DNA of 64,000 nucleotides from Bacteroidales bacterium. Lineage in GTDB: Bacteria; Bacteroidota; Bacteroidia; Bacteroidales; GCA-2748055. A program made the translations under genes and the position numbers. The DNA lies in the NCBI GenBank assembly GCA_029931975.1, contig JAOZQY010000013.1, positions 1-64,000 on the forward strand, in the 5' to 3' direction. Below the pieces are notes generated by a model. That model worked only from the letters and a program-made list of their open reading frames with translations, ran no database searches and was not told the DNA's origin. Below, in pieces: positions 59,491 through 64,000 of the stretch. The first letter of the stretch is position 1. Each line of letters starts with the position of its first letter.

Positions 59491-62400
59491 TTATATCCAT
59501 CTTTCCTCTTCAAGGGTAGTCATTTGATCGCTACCTGAGACCTCTCTCAATCGCCTGGCGGCTACTGTATAGAATTCAAAACTGAAGAGCATTTCCAGTT
59601 GCTGTTTTTTGAACTGCTGCCCATTGATTTTTGAGCCGGCTTCTTTCAATTCCTGGTATAAGAGTTTTATATGAGAAGTGTAATCAGGTCTGCCAATGAA
59701 ATCCATCCTGGCGTCAATCAGGATTTTTTCAAGGCGGTTATTTGGCTCGAAGGGAAGTTTGGTTGCCATGATCAGGTTGCAAATCTGATCAATCTGGCTT
59801 TCTGAATAGCTGAATCCGGGAAGGATTTCTCTACAGATGACAGAGGAGCGATTTTCGAAGTTATGATACTCTTGTGTGAGCCCTGTAAAAAGCATTAAGG
59901 CGGCTGTTCTTACAAGGAGCCTGTCCTCCTGTTCTATTTCCTCCGACCGGCAGAGCAGGTAGCTTTGGTCATAGACTTTTTTGGCATACTCTATGTTGTG
60001 AAAGTGAAGCGATTCGGGTAATTCTTTGTACAGTTCCTCCAGCACTTTCTCCTCAAGGTCTCCCAATCTCAGAAGTTGTAGTTTGATATAGAAGCGCTTG
60101 TTGGGTCTGTCCTTCAGGTCGATCGAAAGCTCGGGCCGCAGTCCGTTCACATAGTACATATCGATATTCCCTTTGTATTTAACCGGAAGCTTGCCCCTGT
60201 ATTCACAAATAAAGTATTCCTTGACCATGCCATAGGTAATACCTGAGATATTCACTTTTCCGGGGGTGCCAGAGGATTCCATTCGCGAGGCAGTGTTTAC
60301 CGTATCGCCCCAGATGTCGTAGGATATTTTTTTATGACCCACCACACCGGCAATAACCGGACCTGTATGAATCCCTATCCTCAAGTCCCAGATATCAGTT
60401 CTGGAGGATTTCAATTGTTGCATATACGATTGCATCTCCAGAGCAGCCAGTACCACTTCAACCGGATTGGTGCTGTTTTTATGGGGGATGCCACCCGCAG
60501 CCATATAGGCATCTCCAATGGTTTTTATCTTTTCAATATTGTACTTTTCCACCACCGAGTCAAAATGAAAAAAAAAGGTATCCAGTTCATCGATCAGAGT
60601 CTCTGGATTCATTTCCTCTGCAATTTTTGTAAATCCCTGAATGTCAGAGAAAAGAACCGTTGCCCTTTCATATTTATCCCATTTGGCTTTCCCCTTGGTT
60701 TTGATCTGGGAGGCGGTATTTTCCGGAAGGATATCTGCCACAAGTTTATCTGACTGCTCCTTTTCAGCAGCGAGGGTTTTAATTTTGATCTCCATTCGCT
60801 CCGCAACCCTGGATTCGGCCCGCTGGTAACTAAGTAATCTCCATTTTCGCAATAAGAAAAGTAGTACCAGTGAAAGGATCCCGTAAAACACATATGCATA
60901 CCACGTCAAATAGAAAGGAGGAGCCACTGTAAATGGTCTCTGTGAGGCCTCTGTTATGCGGCCATAAAGATCCATGGCTTCCGCTTCAATGCTATACTTT
61001 CCATGTTTTAATCCCGAGACAGTATAATCTCTGCTGGTGCTCCACCTGGACCATGATTGATTACCTGGCAATAGACGGTATCTGAAAAGCGGAGCAGGCA
61101 TACGTTGTAATTCAAGTCCGGAGAAGTGAAAATGGAATACCTCATCCGTAGAGTCTGCATGCAAAATACGAAAGGGAGTCTCTTCAGGGGCTTCCTTCAG
61201 ATAGCGCAAATCAAACAGAGCAATTTTATCTTTTCCTGTCAGGTATAATACACTGTCGGCAAATGCCATATCAATGATTTCTCCAAGATTTTGCAGCACT
61301 GGTATGCCAAAGTAGGCGGAAGTTGATTCATTCAGATCGCTCATGTGTAGTACCCTGGAAAGAAAGTCTTCATTGTTTTGAAGTATCCAGAAGGTGCCAT
61401 CGCTTACCGGTAGGATGATATTTGATCCAGACAGAAGTTCGGACCTGTGATTGATGAGTAGAGGTTGAAAAGTCTCTTCGTTTTCTTCATAGCGGTATAC
61501 CTGTTGACTGCTCACCAGGAGTAGTTTCTCATCTATCAGAAGTAGCCTGTAAAGCAGCTCATCTGAATGAAAGGGAACCGGATTGATATTGTCTGCCCTT
61601 TGGTTGATCCTGAATACTCTGTTATTGCATAGAAAGAAGGTGTGATTCCCGTATTCTGTAAATGAATATGAGTTTTGAAGAGAAGGGTCAATAAGGGTGG
61701 ATTTCCAATCAGATTGATCCAGCCGGTACCTTAGAATTCCCATTTTTCCCGAGGCCAGAACGCTTCCTTTTTTGAGGGCCTTTATCCCTGTAAATGTGCC
61801 TTTGTCGATTTCTTCCGCATGTTCCCCGGATAGCAGGTAGAGCCCATCAGCCCCTGCAGCAAATATCTGCTCACCAGTGGCAGCAAACAGGTGTATTGAA
61901 TGCTCCGATTCGGGAAGCATGTTGCTAAGGGTCCAATGATCTTTCTGTTGAGGGTCCTTTGTAATGCTATATATGCCCTTTGATGTACCAATCAGAATAC
62001 GATCTTTCAACACCATGGATTTCAGGATACGTCCCGTCAAGACAGAGCCTGCTTCAAAGAGATTAAGTGGTGAAGGATCATAAAACAGGTGAAGCGAATA
62101 GGCGCTCAGTATCCAGATTTCGGATTTATCCCAAACAAAAATCTGCCTGATCCCTGAGGCGGGGATTCCAATTTCTTCTCCTATCCTGTCAAGGACATCC
62201 AGGTTAAGAACCGAGTCCACAGGAGCTTGCTCAGCCAGGGCCTTCATGCTGACTTGAAATTTTATTTCTGATCTGGACAGACGGCAGACTCCAATATCAG
62301 TGTAAACTGAAACAGCCCCATCTTTGTATTGAATACCTCCGGGAATAAATGTTCTAAGTGACACGGGAAGAAGGTGGATGCGGGAAACCGTCCTGAAGGA

Positions 62401-62751
62401 TTCATCTTCACCCCTAATAAGAAAGCCCATATCATTTTTGGATACGTAGAACAAAGTATCGCTACCATCTTCGCAAACATAAACCGGTCCGGGCATATGA
62501 AAATGGCGGACCTCTCTACCCTTTATAATGCTGAGGCCATTGCTTTTTCCAACAAACAGGGTTCCCAGGTGATCTCGAAAGAAGGTTTCATTGGGAATTT
62601 CACTGTACTGAGATGGCAGATTTATTTCCTGAATCCAGGGGGTCAGTTGGAGCTTGCTTTCTTGTGCAATTCCTTGATTGATGCCGGATACACAAGTAAT
62701 GAGCAGAAAAAAAATAAAGTAAATCCTGTAAGACTTGAAAAATAAATTCAT
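59491..62751 (-). CDS. Large membrane adenylate cyclase with sensor propeller and HD-like tail
   Basis: A 1086-residue protein. A signal peptide or helix (to about 29) is followed by a long periplasmic part (about 30-615) with beta-propeller-like repeats (regulator propeller type) and a Y_Y_Y-like beta domain (FRYRLLPGNQSWSRW). A helix (about 619-640) and coiled coil lead to a class III cyclase domain (about 693-870): metal-binding FSDIQGF, the adenine-selecting Lys in IKTIGDAYMA, then DIWGDTVNTASRMES with the Asn and Arg of the transition state. Residues 895-1060 resemble an HD phosphohydrolase (IMATKLPFEPNNRLEKILIDA), but the HD pair is missing (AALMLFTGL). It likely makes cAMP in response to an external signal. 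Confidence 0.87.
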   Translation of the reverse strand: MNLFFKSYRIYFIFFLLITCVSGINQGIAQESKLQLTPWIQEINLPSQYSEIPNETFFRDHLGTLFVGKSNGLSIIKGREVRHFHMPGPVYVCEDGSDTLFYVSKNDMGFLIRGEDESFRTVSRIHLLPVSLRTFIPGGIQYKDGAVSVYTDIGVCRLSRSEIKFQVSMKALAEQAPVDSVLNLDVLDRIGEEIGIPASGIRQIFVWDKSEIWILSAYSLHLFYDPSPLNLFEAGSVLTGRILKSMVLKDRILIGTSKGIYSITKDPQQKDHWTLSNMLPESEHSIHLFAATGEQIFAAGADGLYLLSGEHAEEIDKGTFTGIKALKKGSVLASGKMGILRYRLDQSDWKSTLIDPSLQNSYSFTEYGNHTFFLCNNRVFRINQRADNINPVPFHSDELLYRLLLIDEKLLLVSSQQVYRYEENEETFQPLLINHRSELLSGSNIILPVSDGTFWILQNNEDFLSRVLHMSDLNESTSAYFGIPVLQNLGEIIDMAFADSVLYLTGKDKIALFDLRYLKEAPEETPFRILHADSTDEVFHFHFSGLELQRMPAPLFRYRLLPGNQSWSRWSTSRDYTVSGLKHGKYSIEAEAMDLYGRITEASQRPFTVAPPFYLTWYAYVFYGILSLVLLFLLRKWRLLSYQRAESRVAERMEIKIKTLAAEKEQSDKLVADILPENTASQIKTKGKAKWDKYERATVLFSDIQGFTKIAEEMNPETLIDELDTFFFHFDSVVEKYNIEKIKTIGDAYMAAGGIPHKNSTNPVEVVLAALEMQSYMQQLKSSRTDIWDLRIGIHTGPVIAGVVGHKKISYDIWGDTVNTASRMESSGTPGKVNISGITYGMVKEYFICEYRGKLPVKYKGNIDMYYVNGLRPELSIDLKDRPNKRFYIKLQLLRLGDLEEKVLEELYKELPESLHFHNIEYAKKVYDQSYLLCRSEEIEQEDRLLVRTAALMLFTGLTQEYHNFENRSSVICREILPGFSYSESQIDQICNLIMATKLPFEPNNRLEKILIDARMDFIGRPDYTSHIKLLYQELKEAGSKINGQQFKKQQLEMLFSFEFYTVAARRLREVSGSDQMTTLEEERWI

Positions 62752-62782
62752 AACTTGTGAATCAGTGCAAATGCTACTGTCC

Positions 62783-62814
62783 TTGGGATTATCAAAAATA
62801 AAAAAATATATTTA
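62783..62814 (+). promoter_or_regulatory. Possible promoter of the universal stress protein gene
   Basis: TTG (62783-62785), 21 bases, TATATTTA (62807-62814), one mismatch at the last base, 32 bases before the ATG at 62847. Confidence 0.4.
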
Positions 62815-62846
62815 CCCGTCATTGATAACCAAACAAAAGGATATTT

Positions 62847-63686
62847 ATGGAAAAGTTAGAAAGGCCAATTATTGTACCTTGGGATTTCTCAGAGGTGGCT
62901 GAGAACGCTTTTCAGTATGCTGTAAATATATCCAGGGTGCTGAACCGAGAAATTCTTCTTTTGCATATTGTGCATGAAGAGAAGGATAGGGATTCAAAAA
63001 AGGGCGAACTGGAGACTTCAACAGAAAAACTTGGGAACGAGTACGGAAAAAAACCCCATTATGAGGTCGTGTCGGGTTCTATTTTTCATGCCATTGGAGA
63101 AACGGCAAAAGAGTTGAAAGCAGAGATGATCATCATGGGAACCCATGGATTAAGGGGTGCTCAGAAACTCTTTGGAAGCAGGGCCCTGAAAGTTGTCGTC
63201 TCTTCCCGCATTCCATTTCTGGTGGTTCAGGGCAAGCCAGGCAAAAAGACTATTGATACCATTCTGCTTCCCATAGATTTCAAACGTGAAAACAAAGAGA
63301 AAGCCAACTGGATTTACTATCTGGCCAGGAACTTTGGGGCCAAGTTTATTATCTTGAAATCAGCTGCCAGGGACAAGGGTTTCAAGCGGAAGATACTCTC
63401 CAACATCAAATATGTCGAAACCTTTCTTAAAGGACATGATGTTGAGTATGAAATAGTTACAGCTCCAGGTAAGCAGAGTTTTAAAAAGGAGACCATCGCC
63501 TTCGCCAAGGAACACAGTGCCGATCTGATTTTGATCATGGCCACACGCGATATCAAATGGGTCGACTATATCCTCGGTGCGCCGGAACAGTATATTCTCT
63601 CCAATCCAGAGAATCTGCCTGTGATGTGTATGAACCCCAGGCCAGCAAAAATTGCAGGTGGATTCAGGGCGGCAGGTGGCGCATAA
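62847..63686 (+). CDS. Tandem universal stress protein (UspA family)
   Basis: A 279-residue protein with two UspA folds (about 5-133 and 140-270). The first has the start [15 protein letters not shown] and the nucleotide-binding [20 protein letters not shown] (G-2x-G-9x-G(S/T) pattern). The second starts [19 protein letters not shown] and has a degenerate ATP loop ([19 protein letters not shown]). These proteins rise under stress or starvation and help survival, often binding ATP. A terminator follows, and the gene is a single unit divergent from the cyclase. Confidence 0.92.
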   Translation: MEKLERPIIVPWDFSEVAENAFQYAVNISRVLNREILLLHIVHEEKDRDSKKGELETSTEKLGNEYGKKPHYEVVSGSIFHAIGETAKELKAEMIIMGTHGLRGAQKLFGSRALKVVVSSRIPFLVVQGKPGKKTIDTILLPIDFKRENKEKANWIYYLARNFGAKFIILKSAARDKGFKRKILSNIKYVETFLKGHDVEYEIVTAPGKQSFKKETIAFAKEHSADLILIMATRDIKWVDYILGAPEQYILSNPENLPVMCMNPRPAKIAGGFRAAGGA

Positions 63687-63711
63687 CAATTTCAAAATAT
63701 GTAAATTCAAG

Positions 63712-63738
63712 GCCGCAAACAGTTGCGGCTTTTTTTTT
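63712..63738 (+). terminator. Terminator of the universal stress protein gene
   Basis: A 7-bp stem GCCGCAA/TTGCGGC with a short loop and nine T, 25 bases after the stop codon and just before the next start at 63746. Confidence 0.88.
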
Positions 63739-63745
63739 GTGCTAT

Positions 63746-64000
63746 ATGGAAATTGTATTTGCTACAAACAACCTTCATAAACTTGAAGAGATTGGATCCC
63801 TGTTGGGAGAGAAGTTTCAACTGCTGGGACTGAAGGATCTTAATATTGAAGAGGAGATCCCCGAGGATCATGATACTCTTGAAGAGAACGCTTCTCAGAA
63901 AGCCTGGTATATTTATAAGCGAACCGGCCGTAACTGTTTTGCAGATGATACAGGGCTGGAGGTTGAGGCTCTGAATGGCGCCCCTGGTGTCTATTCTGCA
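63746..64000 (+). CDS. rdgB: Non-canonical purine NTP pyrophosphatase (RdgB/HAM1), partial
   Basis: The first 85 residues of a HAM1/RdgB protein, cut by the window end. The start [20 protein letters not shown] and the motif [19 protein letters not shown], then [20 protein letters not shown] (about 65-84), are diagnostic: the catalytic-site Asp pair and the GAPGVYSA substrate loop. The enzyme removes ITP, XTP and dITP from the nucleotide pool. It starts 7 bases after the terminator of the upstream gene, so its promoter probably overlaps it. Confidence 0.93.
   Translation, partial: MEIVFATNNLHKLEEIGSLLGEKFQLLGLKDLNIEEEIPEDHDTLEENASQKAWYIYKRTGRNCFADDTGLEVEALNGAPGVYSA

Noticed and set aside
1-64000. 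CRISPR array, insertion sequence, prophage or rRNA operon
   Set aside because: No regular repeat-spacer array, no transposase, integrase or phage structural motif and no rRNA segment was seen on reading either strand.

Overview
The window looks like chromosomal DNA of a member of the Bacteroidota, most likely of Bacteroidales/Marinilabiliales type. The reasons are: promoters of the form TTTG/TTG, about 20 bases, TAnnTTTG in front of tRNAs and operons; the conserved run ftsX, DUF3098, uppP, truB, queA; a remnant of a hybrid two-component regulator of the Bacteroides type; a DUF5916 remnant; and GldK-like sulfatase-modifying-factor folds. There is no rRNA, no CRISPR array and no recognisable insertion sequence or phage gene. 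Three tRNA genes are present (Arg-CCT, Gln-TTG, Asn-GTT).

Layout. 1-6.95 kb: an Rrf2-type Fe-S regulator, a glycosyltransferase, two decayed genes, two exported (Tat) sugar-metabolism-like proteins, and a tetraheme cytochrome fused to an FGE-like domain. 7.2-10.5 kb: a tight three-gene operon of a SAM methyltransferase, a six-TM hybrid histidine kinase and a single-domain response regulator, whose layout recalls the Phc quorum-sensing systems. 10.5-15 kb: a TauE/SafE permease, an HGSNAT-like acetyltransferase and a GH20 hexosaminidase lipoprotein. 15-21 kb: an arsenic/redox region with arsC, a MarR-GNAT fusion, rsgA and an arsR-arsE-arsF-arsG-arsP-like operon, tied together by three copies of an exactly 39-bp palindromic element. 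21-33 kb: a peptidase, an ABC exporter, a decayed acetyl-CoA synthetase, a lipid module (HAD-IB phosphatase plus an acyltransferase-lipid kinase fusion), a nuclease and phosphatases. 33-43 kb: tyrS, Wzz and O-antigen ligase, a SpoIIE phosphatase, efp, tsaB and an efflux adaptor with TolC. 43-49 kb: envelope and stress genes (PadR-PspC operon), tRNAs and a PfkB kinase. 49-64 kb: an M16 peptidase, dNK, GH3, queA-truB-uppP-DUF3098-ftsX, ilvE, a very large adenylate cyclase, a universal stress protein and the start of an RdgB/HAM1 pyrophosphatase.

The most interesting points are: (1) the methyltransferase/kinase/regulator operon, a candidate lipid-methyl-ester signalling system; (2) the 39-bp repeats, each holding two AAAGnnCTTT decamers exactly 22 bp apart, two of them wrapped around promoters of the MarR-GNAT gene and the ars operon; (3) the NapC/NrfH-FGE fusion; (4) the acyltransferase-diacylglycerol-kinase fusion; (5) a cyclase ending in an HD-like domain that has lost its HD pair; and (6) an unusual number of gene remnants (at least six) that share one decay pattern, recognisable ends with internal deletions.

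All family assignments were made by reading motifs and remembered family features; no database search was run.
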